Shown one piece after another: positions 1 through 8,101 of a stretch of DNA of 64,000 nt. A program made the translations under genes and the position numbers. The DNA is from Sphaerisporangium album (GTDB taxonomy: Bacteria; Actinomycetota; Actinomycetes; Streptosporangiales; Streptosporangiaceae): assembly GCF_003323745.1 (NCBI RefSeq), contig NZ_QOIL01000015.1:62001-126000 (forward strand), read 5' to 3'. The notes beneath the pieces are model-generated. The model saw only the letters and a program-made list of their open reading frames with translations. It ran no database searches and was not told the DNA's origin. Numbering within the stretch: position 1 is the first letter of the stretch; every line of letters begins with the position of its first letter.

Positions 1-270
1 AGCCAGAGCTTGCTCGGCGGCGACCCCGCGGAAATGCAGAACATGGCCGCTCAGTTCACGCAGCAGGCCGAGCAGGTGCGTCAGACGATGGCGGCGCTCG
101 ACCGCGAGGCGGCGAAGGTCGGCACGGCGTGGACGGGCCCGGGAGCGGTGCGGTTCGGCGGCGCCTGGCAGAACTACCGCCAGGCGTTCCAGCGGATGTC
201 GGAGGAGCTCGCCGAGGCGTCCCGCCTGATCAACACCTACCGCGGCAACATCGAGTCCGCGACGCGATAG
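1..270 (+). CDS. WXG100-family (ESAT-6-like) protein, 5' end outside window
   Basis: Small helical-hairpin protein of the ESX/type VII secretion substrate family. About 89 residues are visible. A W-x-G motif (WTGPGA) lies near the middle of an otherwise helical, Gln/Ala/Glu-rich sequence, as in WXG100 proteins of about 100 aa. The frame is open to base 1 (S-Q-S then a TTG at 10), so the true start probably lies a few codons upstream of the window. The stop is 3 bases before the GTG of the TadE-like gene, implying co-transcription. An EccC-like ATPase gene lies just downstream on the other strand, which supports a secretion role. Secretion itself is inferred. Confidence 0.8.
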   Translation, partial: SQSLLGGDPAEMQNMAAQFTQQAEQVRQTMAALDREAAKVGTAWTGPGAVRFGGAWQNYRQAFQRMSEELAEASRLINTYRGNIESATR

Positions 271-273
271 CGC

Positions 274-798
274 GTGAGACGCGGGGGCTCAGGGGCGGCG
301 GCGGGCTCGCCGTCCCGTACGGACCGCGTTACGGCCCGGCGAGTGGCTTTCCACCGCCGGGCCTCGCCGTTCCGGGCGCGGGCGGCGTCGCGCGACCGCG
401 GGGCGTCGGTGATCGAGCTGGCGCTGATCATGCCGGTCGTGCTGGTGGTCATCCTGCTGATCGTGCAGTTCGCCCTGGTCTTCCACGGCCGTCAGGTGGC
501 GGACGCCGCGGCGCGCGAGGGCGCCAGGATCGCCAGGTCCGCCGGAACGGGGTCCGGGGGCTGGCAGGGGGCCGCCGAGGCGAAGGCGCGCGGCATCGTG
601 CGCGCCGTGGGGCCGAAGATGCTCCAGTCGGTGACCGTCCGGGCCTGGCAGAGGGGCGACCAGCGCGGGGTGACGGTCGAGGGGGACGCGGTCGCGGCCG
701 TCCCCCTGCTCCCGGGCATGTCCTTCAGGATCACCTCGACGTTCGGCGGGCCCATCGAGTGCTTCCGCCCCGACGACGGCACCGGCGACTGCCAGTAG
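274..798 (+). CDS. TadE-like pseudopilin
   Basis: 174 aa. After a basic N-terminus comes the TadE signature: a Gly-Ala-Ser-Val-Ile-Glu stretch (RGASVIELALIMPVVLVV) that starts one hydrophobic membrane segment (about residues 45-68), followed by a D-A-A-A-R-E-G-A-R motif typical of TadE/TadG proteins. These are minor pseudopilins of Flp/Tad pili, anchored in the membrane. The GTG start lies 3 nt after the WXG100 stop and has no clear Shine-Dalgarno, so translational coupling is likely. It is separated from the main tad locus (from 7399) by three genes and by opposite-strand EccC. The substrate or pilus it serves is not shown by the sequence. Confidence 0.75.
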   Translation: MRRGGSGAAAGSPSRTDRVTARRVAFHRRASPFRARAASRDRGASVIELALIMPVVLVVILLIVQFALVFHGRQVADAAAREGARIARSAGTGSGGWQGAAEAKARGIVRAVGPKMLQSVTVRAWQRGDQRGVTVEGDAVAAVPLLPGMSFRITSTFGGPIECFRPDDGTGDCQ

Positions 799-813
799 GG
801 TCCGGGGGCTCAG

Positions 814-831
814 GCCGGGCTCGGCCCCGGC
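814..831. terminator. short GC hairpin between convergent genes
   Basis: A GCCGGG/CCCGGC 6-bp stem with a 6-nt loop sits in the 33-bp gap between the TadE-like stop and the eccC-like stop. It is a plausible bidirectional terminator without a T tract. Confidence 0.4.
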
Positions 832-3800
832 TTACGTGGCCAGAGCGGCCTGCATGGGCGTGGCCGCGCCCGAGACGACCAGCAGGCCGCGTCCCGGAGG
901 CCCGCCCACCGCGCCGCGCGGCAGCCGCACGTTGAACAGGTCGCCGTCCGCCGGGCTCTGCACCGACAGCAGCAGCCCGGTGCGCGACTTGCGCGCCTCG
1001 GCCACGAACCCCCGGTACGCCGTCGCCAGGTCGCCGGTCGTGCCCGCGATCAGCAGCCCGTGCTCGCCGTCCCGCCCGCTGCGCAGCGTGGCCTCCAGCG
1101 CCATCCCGAGCGGCGAGTCGGGGGAGACGAGCTCGGCGTCGTCCACCAGCACGACGTACCGGTCATGCCCCGCCAGCGCGCCGGGCAGGTCGTCCCCCTC
1201 GCCGGTCAGAACGCCGAGCACGCCGTCCTGGCCGGACAGCTCGCGCAGCGGGCTGCGGCGCGGGGCCACCACGGCGACCGGCGTGTCCTGGCCGAGCAGC
1301 CAGCGCGCGGCCGTCAGCAGCGCCGACGACCGTCCGGACCTGGACGGGCCCGCGACCACCGCCGCAGGGCCCTGCGCGCCCAGGTCGACGCCGAGCGGGG
1401 CCAGCGAGTCCCCGCCCGCCCCGAGCAGCGCCCACAGCGGCGAGGGCGGCTTGAAGCCCGGGACCAGGTCCAGGGCCTGGGCGGAGGTGATGCGCATCGG
1501 CAGCGCGTCCACGCGCAACAGCGACGCGGGCGCGGGGTGCCGCTCGGCGGACGCGCGGGCGAGCGCCTGCAGGACCGCGACCTGAGCCGGGCCCGCCGGG
1601 TCCTCGTCCAGCAGCGCGATCTGGTTCTCGACGAGCCCCTGTTCCCCCATGGACAGCGCGCGGCCGGGCGGCATGACGGACGGCAGGCTGCGCGGAGGCA
1701 GTCCCGCCAGCCCGTAGTCGGCGGGATCGGCCAGCCGCATGATCAGCCGGTCGTCGAACAGCGTGGAGATCTGGCCGAGCAGCCCGGACCTGTCCGCGGT
1801 GACCACGGCCCGCAGCCCCACGGCGGGGCCCTCGCGCAGCAACTGCATCAGCGCGTCCAGCAGCCGGCCGTAGTCGTAGCCCTCGAAGGCGGCGGCGAAG
1901 CCCTCCCAGCGGTCCAGCATGAGCACGAGCCACGGCATCCGCAGCGCCTCGTCGCCGTGCCCTCCGGTCTGCCCGGCCGCCTGCCTGGCCTCGGCCAGGG
2001 ACGCGTACCCGGCCTCGGCGAGCACCTGCTGCCTGCGGCCGATCTCGGCGCGCAGGCGGGTGAGCAGCCGCTCGACCCGGTCGAGCTGGTCCCGGGTGAC
2101 CACCGCGCCGCAGTGGGGGAGCGCCACGAGGGGCAGCAGCGCGCCGGAGCCGCAGTCGATGGCGTGCACGTGGACGTCCTCGGGCGAGGCCAGCCGCGCG
2201 ATGGAGCCCGCCAGCGTGCGCAGCGCGGTCGACCTGCCGGTGCGCGCGGTGCCGGCGATCAGCAGGTGGCCGCCGCGCGGCAGGTCGAGGGCGAGCGGGC
2301 GGCGGTCCTGCGCCCACGGCAGGTCGGTGACGCCGAACGGCAGCGGCGGCACCTCCCCGGCCCTGGTCAGGGCCCGCGCCGACCACGTCTCCTCAGGTCC
2401 CTCCAGGAGGGTCGCGTCCGGCAGGGGCGGCAGCCACGGGCTGGGCTGCTCGGGGACGTTCGCGAGGCGCGCCGCGTCCACCAGGGCGTCGACCAGGACG
2501 GCCAGGTCGGACGCCGGCCCCGACGCCGAGACGCCCCCGGTGGACTCGGGGACCGTGCGCAGGGGGTGCCCGAGGTCGCGCCAGCCGACCTCCACGACCC
2601 GGGGCCCATGGGCGCGGCGCGCGACCTCCGGGACCCGGCCGCCGATCCTGGCCGTCTGGACGGGCTGCGCCGGGCCCGCACCCGAGCGGACGTAACAGCG
2701 GCCGGGCGTGGACTTGGAGATGTGGGCGGCCTCGGGGCCGGAGATGACGTCGGCCGACTCGGCGGGCTCGGTCACCCGCAGCGCGATGCGCAGCGAGGTG
2801 TTGGCCTGGATGTCGGCGGTGACGACGCCGCCCGGTCGCTGCGTGGCCAGCACCAGGTGGATGCCGAGGGAGCGGCCGCGCCGCGCGATGTCGACGAGCC
2901 CGTCCATGAAGTCGGGCAGCTCGGACACCATCGCGGCGAACTCGTCGATGATCAGCAGCAGGCGGGGAAGGGACGGGCGGGAGCCGGTGAGCTCCTGGTA
3001 GTCGTCGATGTCCTTGGCCCCGTGGGCGAGCAGCAGGCGCTCCCTGCGCCGGATCTCGGCGGCCAGGGACGACAGCGCGCGCTGGGTGAGGTGCTCGTCC
3101 AGGTCGCTCACCATGCCCACGGTGTGCGGCAGGCGCACGCACTCCTTGAACGCGGCCCCGCCCTTGTAGTCGATCAGCACGAACGTCATCTCGTCGGGCC
3201 GGTTGGCCACGGCCAGCGAGCAGATGAGCGTCTGGAGCAGCTCGGACTTGCCCGCGCCCGTGGTGCCGGCGACCAGCGCGTGCGGGCCGTCCGTCCGCAG
3301 GTCCACGCTGAACGGCCCGTCGGCGCCGACGCCGATCGGCACCGTGGTGGTACGGCCGCCCGCGCGCCAGCGGGCCGCGATCGCGCGTCCGGTCGGGGCG
3401 GGCAGCGCCAGCAGGTCCAGCAGGCGCACCGAGCCGGGCAGGACGGCCGTCGAATCGTCCCTGCTCACGTCCCGCAGCGGGGCCAGGGAGCGCGCGAGGC
3501 GGTCGCACCAGGCGACGGACACCTGGTCGGCGAGGATCTCCCCGATCGCGTCGAGGCCGCCGCCGCGCAGCCGGACGAACCCGCTCTCGCCGCAGTCGAC
3601 GACGGTGGCGCACTCCTCGGGCAGCAGCCGCTGGTCCTCGTCGACGGCGATCGTGTAGACGCCCGCGCGCGGGCCCTGCCGGAGCACCTGCGGCATGCCG
3701 GGGAGGCCGCGCAGCACCTGGGCGCCGTCGAGGATCACCAGCACGTCGTACGGGCGGTCGTCGTAGGAGGCGAACAGCGGCTCCTCGCCGGGCTGCGACG

Positions 3801-5469
3801 AGCGTCCCCAGGACTTGAGCGCGCCGCCGAGCGCTCCTTGAGGGTCGTCGTCGCCGAGACGCGCGCCGATCAGCGCGGCGAGCTCCGCGACCCGCTGGGC
3901 GGCGGCCTCGGGGTCGGCGCCGACCAGCGCCAGGGCGTCGGTGTCGCGGGGGGCGCAGTGCGGCAGCCAGCGGGCCCAGTTCCACTGCGCGGAGCCGTCG
4001 GCGTTGGCCGACAGGACGACCACCGACAGGTCGCGGGGGCTGTGCAGCGTGGCGGCGGCCCCGAGCAGCGAGCGGGCCACGCCGAGGGCGACCTCCCGCG
4101 GTCCGGTCACGCCGACGACGCCGAGCCGCCGCATGGCCAGCGAGACGGGCACGGCGCCGGAGGTCGGCGGCTCGGGCATCGCCAGGTCGGCGGAGGCGCC
4201 GCGCTCGGGCACGAACTCGATCTCGGCGGGCAGGTCGGCCAGGCCGACGCGCAGCCGCAGGGCGTCGGGGTCGTGGCTCCTGCGCTCCCACAGGCGCCGG
4301 CGCGGGCCGGTGGCGGTGAGCAGCAGCTCGGCGGGGTCGGGGGAGGCGGCGCGGCGTTCGAGCTCGTTGACGGCCCTGGCCTTCTCCACCGCGGCCTCGA
4401 AGCCCGCCTGGCGCTCCTTGTACGCCTTGAGCTCCTGGCGGTACTTCCTGCGGCCGTGCCGCCGGTCGCTGATCCACTGGCCGATCATGATCATCGGGGT
4501 CATGAGGGCGATCAGCAGGTAGAACCACATCTGGAACACCCAGGCCAGCGTGAAGCCCAGCACGGCGGGCAGGCAGGCGGCCAGCAACTGGAGGCGCACA
4601 CCCTCGCCCCGGGTGGGCTCCGCGGGCACCTCGAAGCGCCTGCGCCGCTCGGCGGGGCGCAGGCGAGGCGGCCGGTTGTAGGCCAGGCCGCCCTCGGGCA
4701 GCGCGTCCAGGTGCGCGTCGGGCGGCTCGGTGGCCCGCAGGACGAGCACGGAGTTGCCGCAGGTCAGCGGGGCGCCGTCCGGCCACGCCCGGGGCGCGCC
4801 CACCGGCTCGCCGCCGATGTGCGCGGTGGTGTGGGTGGCGCCGCGCGTCATGGCGCCGATGATCTCGGCGGAGGCCGCCTCCAGGCTCGCGGCGGAGTCG
4901 CGGCGTGCCCGTCTCCGTCTCTTCCGCGGGGGCTTGGCCGCCTCCTTGCCCGGGGGCGCGGAGGAGCGCAGGAGCACCTCGTCCGGCGTGACCCGCACCT
5001 CGACCGCCTCGGCGGGCATCTCCGGGTCGCCCACCGGCACCGCGCAGGCCGGATCGGAGCCGATGACGTGCACCCCGAGGCCCAGCCTGTGCACCGACCC
5101 GGCGGCGGGCCCTCCGACCACCCTGATCTCGATCACGCCGCCCGGCTCTGCCAGCAGTGTCGACCCGGCGGCGCGCTGGTCGAGGGTGACCAGGTCGCCG
5201 TCGCGCAGGGCGGCGACCACCGTCGCGTCGGGGTCCAGCCGCCGGCCGTCCACCCACAGCGACGGCCCCTCCTTGGCGGCGCGCGGGCGCGCCTGCCCTC
5301 CCATGCCGTACGGCGCGCGTGCGCGCGGCAGGCGTACGACGTTGCCGAGGGTCTCCGCCGGCGCGCCTTTCAGCGCGGCGGCGAGCCCCGCGACCGTGGT
5401 CTCCTCGTCGCCCTCGGCCACCACGTCGCGATGGCCGTGCTCTGAGACCACGGTAAGCATGATCCGCAT
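832..5469 (-). CDS. EccC/EssC-like FHA-FtsK/SpoIIIE ATPase of a type VII secretion system
   Basis: 1545-aa membrane ATPase expected to drive export of WXG100-type substrates. Order: an N-terminal ubiquitin-like/FHA-like region (about 1-240), a basic linker, two adjacent membrane helices (about 290-335), then three FtsK-type ATPase modules. P-loop 1 (GTTGAGKSE, about residue 740) is canonical and is followed by a Walker B ending LIIDEFAAM. The second (GTARTGRST, about 1070) and third (GPSRSGRSS, about 1375) have Arg in place of the catalytic Lys, so they are probably weak or non-hydrolytic, as in known EccC proteins. The ATG at 5469 has a good GGAGGAG Shine-Dalgarno. It is convergent with the WXG100/tadE pair. 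No EccB, EccD, EccE or mycosin gene is in the window. Confidence 0.88.
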   Translation of the reverse strand: MRIMLTVVSEHGHRDVVAEGDEETTVAGLAAALKGAPAETLGNVVRLPRARAPYGMGGQARPRAAKEGPSLWVDGRRLDPDATVVAALRDGDLVTLDQRAAGSTLLAEPGGVIEIRVVGGPAAGSVHRLGLGVHVIGSDPACAVPVGDPEMPAEAVEVRVTPDEVLLRSSAPPGKEAAKPPRKRRRRARRDSAASLEAASAEIIGAMTRGATHTTAHIGGEPVGAPRAWPDGAPLTCGNSVLVLRATEPPDAHLDALPEGGLAYNRPPRLRPAERRRRFEVPAEPTRGEGVRLQLLAACLPAVLGFTLAWVFQMWFYLLIALMTPMIMIGQWISDRRHGRRKYRQELKAYKERQAGFEAAVEKARAVNELERRAASPDPAELLLTATGPRRRLWERRSHDPDALRLRVGLADLPAEIEFVPERGASADLAMPEPPTSGAVPVSLAMRRLGVVGVTGPREVALGVARSLLGAAATLHSPRDLSVVVLSANADGSAQWNWARWLPHCAPRDTDALALVGADPEAAAQRVAELAALIGARLGDDDPQGALGGALKSWGRSSQPGEEPLFASYDDRPYDVLVILDGAQVLRGLPGMPQVLRQGPRAGVYTIAVDEDQRLLPEECATVVDCGESGFVRLRGGGLDAIGEILADQVSVAWCDRLARSLAPLRDVSRDDSTAVLPGSVRLLDLLALPAPTGRAIAARWRAGGRTTTVPIGVGADGPFSVDLRTDGPHALVAGTTGAGKSELLQTLICSLAVANRPDEMTFVLIDYKGGAAFKECVRLPHTVGMVSDLDEHLTQRALSSLAAEIRRRERLLLAHGAKDIDDYQELTGSRPSLPRLLLIIDEFAAMVSELPDFMDGLVDIARRGRSLGIHLVLATQRPGGVVTADIQANTSLRIALRVTEPAESADVISGPEAAHISKSTPGRCYVRSGAGPAQPVQTARIGGRVPEVARRAHGPRVVEVGWRDLGHPLRTVPESTGGVSASGPASDLAVLVDALVDAARLANVPEQPSPWLPPLPDATLLEGPEETWSARALTRAGEVPPLPFGVTDLPWAQDRRPLALDLPRGGHLLIAGTARTGRSTALRTLAGSIARLASPEDVHVHAIDCGSGALLPLVALPHCGAVVTRDQLDRVERLLTRLRAEIGRRQQVLAEAGYASLAEARQAAGQTGGHGDEALRMPWLVLMLDRWEGFAAAFEGYDYGRLLDALMQLLREGPAVGLRAVVTADRSGLLGQISTLFDDRLIMRLADPADYGLAGLPPRSLPSVMPPGRALSMGEQGLVENQIALLDEDPAGPAQVAVLQALARASAERHPAPASLLRVDALPMRITSAQALDLVPGFKPPSPLWALLGAGGDSLAPLGVDLGAQGPAAVVAGPSRSGRSSALLTAARWLLGQDTPVAVVAPRRSPLRELSGQDGVLGVLTGEGDDLPGALAGHDRYVVLVDDAELVSPDSPLGMALEATLRSGRDGEHGLLIAGTTGDLATAYRGFVAEARKSRTGLLLSVQSPADGDLFNVRLPRGAVGGPPGRGLLVVSGAATPMQAALAT

Positions 5470-5571
5470 GCGGCGTCTCCTCCGGGTACCGGCTCCCGCG
5501 CTTCAACGTAGCGACGGGAGTTCGCCCGGTCCGGAGGTTTACGCCAACCAGACCCGCGGGTGCCCGTTCTC

Positions 5572-6195
5572 CTACTTCTCCACTCTCTTGCCATCTGGGT
5601 GGATGAGATACCACTTGCCGCCGAAATCGGTCTTGCCCTGGCCGTTGTAGTCTCCGGCCGCCTTGTCGCCGCTGTAGTAGTACAACGGGTGCTTGTCGTA
5701 GGTGACCTGCTTCTCCCCCTGCGGGCGCGTGGTGGTGCCGAGCAGGCTCTCCTTGACCCCGTCGCCCGCCCGCGGCTTGTCACGGGTGATCAGCGGCGGC
5801 CAGGCGGTGGCGCAGGCGCCGGTGCAGTTCGGTGTGCTCCCGGTGTCCTTGTCGAACACGTAGAGCGCCCTGCCGTTGTCGCCCACCAGGACCTTGCCGT
5901 ACTTGGAGTCGGCGACCTTGACCTTGGCGTGCTCGGGCGTGGGCATGGGGCTCATCGACTCGGTGCCGGAGGGCGACGCCCCGGGCGAGGAGGTGGCCGT
6001 GGCCGTGGGGGACCCCGTGGGAGAGGTCCCGGGATAGCCCGGATAGGCGGACTCCGAGCCGGTCGGGGACGCGGACTCCGTGGCGTTCGCCGCCGCGTTG
6101 CTGTACCGCGTCGTGGGCGTGGCGGAATTGCCGCATGCGCCCACCAGCAGAACGGTCGTGGCCAGCCCGACGCCGGACGTCAGGATTCTGTTCAT
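5572..6195 (-). CDS. lipoprotein with secreted-repeat (Lipoprotein_15 / DUF1535-like) domain
   Basis: 207-aa exported lipoprotein. A short basic N-terminus and hydrophobic segment end in a lipobox (LLVGAC). Next is a Ser/Thr/Pro-rich linker of about 60 residues, then a globular domain with the YVFDKDTG...C..C.T.WPP pattern of the secreted-repeat family seen in actinobacterial lipoproteins. The domain's function is not established. The frame is open to 6507, but the ATG at 6195 is preferred because it has an AAGGAGGGGG Shine-Dalgarno and yields the signal peptide at the N-terminus. The upstream region carries two 11-bp direct repeats (6331-6355). Confidence 0.8.
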   Translation of the reverse strand: MNRILTSGVGLATTVLLVGACGNSATPTTRYSNAAANATESASPTGSESAYPGYPGTSPTGSPTATATSSPGASPSGTESMSPMPTPEHAKVKVADSKYGKVLVGDNGRALYVFDKDTGSTPNCTGACATAWPPLITRDKPRAGDGVKESLLGTTTRPQGEKQVTYDKHPLYYYSGDKAAGDYNGQGKTDFGGKWYLIHPDGKRVEK

Positions 6196-6330
6196 GACCC
6201 CCTCCTTCTCACGTGCTCCGCACCTGCGTGCCGAGACGGACATATGCACCTGTCGAGGGGGGACGTAGCTATCGTTCCCCGCCATAACGGGTTTCAGCAC
6301 ATCCGTCTGGTTTCGGCTGGTCTCATGCTT

Positions 6331-6355
6331 AAAGACCGATACGGAAAGACCGATA
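6331..6355. repeat. two 11-bp direct repeats, 14-bp period
   Basis: AAAGACCGATA occurs exactly at 6331-6341 and 6345-6355. The 14-bp spacing is not an integral helical turn of 10.5 bp. The pair lies upstream of the minus-strand lipoprotein gene and about 100 bp from the first DnaA box, so it could be an operator for that gene or an iteron-like element. Confidence 0.6.
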
Positions 6356-6453
6356 GCCTGGGTGATCGCCCGGCGGCTCCGCGTCCTTCGGGGGCGCGGC
6401 TCCGGCGCTGATGTGCGCGGGTTCCCGTTCACCTGGAGGTCGGATGGCGCCCG

Positions 6454-6616
6454 TCGTCCACAGCCATGTGGAAATCGACCCTCGCCTGTGGATAACTCTG
6501 TGGGCAACGGAGGGCGGGACGGGATAAACCGGATATGTGCCTATATTTCAGACAGAACTACTCGGACGGTCCCCGCCCGGGGTTGTGGACAAAGATGTGG
6601 ACAAGATTGTGCACAC
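6454..6616. other. cluster of DnaA boxes
   Basis: Matches to the DnaA box (TTATCCACA in E. coli; TTGTCCACA preferred in Streptomyces). TCGTCCACA is at 6454-6462 on the plus strand. On the minus strand are TTATCCACA at 6487-6495 (perfect), TTGTCCACA at 6584-6592 and again at 6596-6604 (both perfect). One-mismatch copies are TTGCCCACA at 6499-6507 (minus) and TTGTGCACA at 6607-6615 (plus). Six sites in 162 bp is far above chance for a GC-rich genome. No dnaA, dnaN, gyrB or rpmH gene is near, so this is not the standard oriC setting. A DnaA-titrating or regulatory cluster is more likely. Confidence 0.7.
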
Positions 6617-6659
6617 GCGGCCGGCAAAGTGTCCGGCCGGTTAACGCGGAGGTACGCCC

Positions 6660-6995
6660 ATGCCCGAATACGTGCAGGTCCAGGTCGCGGTGGACGGGCG
6701 CGCCACGGCGGCGGCGCTGGCGCGGTCGGTGGTCTCGGCCGGGCTCGCCGCCTGCGCCCAGGCCGTCGGCCCCATGACCAGCGTCTACCGCTGGAAAGGC
6801 GAGATCGAGACGGCCGAGGAGTTCCTGTTGCTCGTCAAGACGACGCGCGAGCGCTCGGGGGAGTTGATCGAGCACATTCGCCGCGAGCATCCGTACGAGA
6901 CCCCGGAGATCATCGCGCTTCCGGTCGTGGGCGGCCTCGGCGCGTACCTCCGGTGGATCGACGAGGAAACGGCTCGGGTTCCCTTGCAGCCCTAG
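6660..6995 (+). CDS. cutA: CutA-family divalent-ion tolerance protein
   Basis: 111 aa, the usual CutA length (100-115). CutA proteins are cytoplasmic trimers with a ferredoxin-like fold related to PII. The family is linked to copper and other divalent-ion tolerance, but its precise role is unsettled. Family features: an N-terminal beta strand, a central S-x-Y-x-W-K-G segment (SVYRWKGEIE), the E-x-x-L-L-x-K-T strand, and a C-terminal H-P-Y-E-x-P-E-I-I-A-L-P motif. The ATG follows a GCGGAGGT Shine-Dalgarno at a spacing of about 7 nt. The DnaA-box cluster ends about 45 bp upstream, so DnaA could influence its transcription (inference). Confidence 0.92.
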   Translation: MPEYVQVQVAVDGRATAAALARSVVSAGLAACAQAVGPMTSVYRWKGEIETAEEFLLLVKTTRERSGELIEHIRREHPYETPEIIALPVVGGLGAYLRWIDEETARVPLQP

Positions 6996-7398
6996 GAAGG
7001 GGTCCGTCCCGGGAGCGGTTAAGATGCGGGTTCGCGGGGAACAGGCAACTGACGATAGTGACGCCTGTTACGGGGGTTACAGCCGATACAAAGGGGAATA
7101 TAGGCGCAAATTTCGATGCGATCGGTGTGACGGGAACGCTGGGATTGTTGACCCTCCCATTGACAGCTAATCGATAGTGGATGAGCATGGGTCCGGTTTC
7201 CAACCCTGAGCTTGGTGCAAGCTGCACGCGAAGGTACGAGAATTCGGTCCCATAACCGAAGATCTCCGTCCTAACATATCCGTGACCATGCCGTTCCGCC
7301 CCGTGGTCATGCGGTTCGTCTCGATCGGCCCAGAGTTGATCGATATCAGCGCATGGTGCGGGCATCGGCCTGGTCCCTGATTCGGGAGCCCCCCACCC
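6996..7398. other. 403-bp leader region of the tad locus
   Basis: No gene is seen. Two -35-like hexamers, TTGACC (7148-7153) and TTGACA (7160-7165), lie upstream of GATAGT (7173-7178), but spacings are imperfect (19 and 7 bp). Two perfect short palindromes follow: AGCTTG-gtg-CAAGCT (7209-7223) and TTCGGT-cccata-ACCGAA (7243-7260). If transcription starts near 7180-7190, the cpaB-like mRNA would have a leader of about 200 nt. Confidence 0.5.
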
Positions 7399-8100
7399 AT
7401 GAGGATCAGCGAGAAACCCGACCGCGACAGCCGTGCGACCGTCAACGCGGACCGCCCGGGGTCGCCGGGTGCGCTGTCGGGCCCCGCGTCCCGCAAGCTC
7501 CCCGTGCCGCCCCGCGAACGCAAGCCCGCCCTCGCGGCCCTCGCCCTGCTGCTCGTCCTCGGCGGCGCCCTCGCCACCACCCTGCTCGTCGTGCGCAGCG
7601 GCGACCGTGTCTCGGCCATCCGCATCACCCAGCAGATCGGCGCGGGCCAGCCGATCATCCTCGCGGCGATGGAAGAGGTCCAGATCGCCGACACGGGCAT
7701 CGCCTACGTCGACTACCGCCAGCGCGAGAAGGTCGCCGCCACCTTCGCCCGCGTCACCCTGCTGCCGGGCACCCTGCTCACCGAGGCGATGGTCAGCACG
7801 GACAGCGAGCAGAGCGGCCCGGGCAAGGTCACCCTCGGACTGGCGCTCAAGGCCGGCCAGGTGCCGCTCGGCCTGCTGCGCGGCGACCACGTCCAGGTGC
7901 TGTACGTCCCCGGCTCGGGCAGGGGCACGTCGCAGGGCAGGGTGCTCGCGCCGAGCGCGCTGGTCGAGAGCGTGGGCTCCAGCGAGACCAGCAGCACGGG
8001 GCTGGTGTCCATCATCGTCGACTCCTCGGTCTCGCCCACCATCGCCATGTACGCCTCCAGCGGCGAGATCGCCCTGGGCAAGCTCGCGGGAACGGGCTGA
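7399..8100 (+). CDS. cpaB: SAF-domain protein, CpaB/RcpC-like, of the Tad pilus
   Basis: 233 aa. A Pro/Arg-rich cytoplasmic N-terminus is followed by one membrane helix (about 43-65) and a SAF domain (about 70-135; ITQQIGAGQPI then the LPGTLLTEAMV strand), matching the CpaB/RcpC pilus-assembly family. The rest is a beta-rich extracellular region. In diderms CpaB binds the secretin channel; in actinobacteria, which have no secretin, the role is presumably in the cell-envelope part of the machine. It is the first gene of the tad run and its stop is one base before the next start. The start has only a weak Shine-Dalgarno. Confidence 0.78.
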   Translation: MRISEKPDRDSRATVNADRPGSPGALSGPASRKLPVPPRERKPALAALALLLVLGGALATTLLVVRSGDRVSAIRITQQIGAGQPIILAAMEEVQIADTGIAYVDYRQREKVAATFARVTLLPGTLLTEAMVSTDSEQSGPGKVTLGLALKAGQVPLGLLRGDHVQVLYVPGSGRGTSQGRVLAPSALVESVGSSETSSTGLVSIIVDSSVSPTIAMYASSGEIALGKLAGTG

Positions 8101-8101
8101 G

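Larger units (their letters stand above)
6196..6659. other. 464-bp intergenic region between lipoprotein and cutA
   Basis: No gene is seen. The region is less GC-rich than its surroundings. It contains the iteron-like pair at 6331-6355, a DnaA-box cluster at 6454-6616, an A+T-richer stretch at about 6531-6562 between the boxes, and a short GGCCGG/CCGGCC hairpin at 6619-6638 just before the cutA Shine-Dalgarno. Confidence 0.7.

Noticed and set aside
1060-5445. 1461-codon open frame on the plus strand
   Set aside because: Antisense shadow of the EccC-like gene; composition is Arg/Gly/Gln/His-rich with no domain, and the minus frame has P-loops and membrane helices.
6196-6659. Chromosomal oriC
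   Set aside because: DnaA boxes are present, but dnaA, dnaN, gyrB, recF and rpmH are all absent and the cluster is smaller than an actinobacterial oriC. Reported as a DnaA-box cluster instead.
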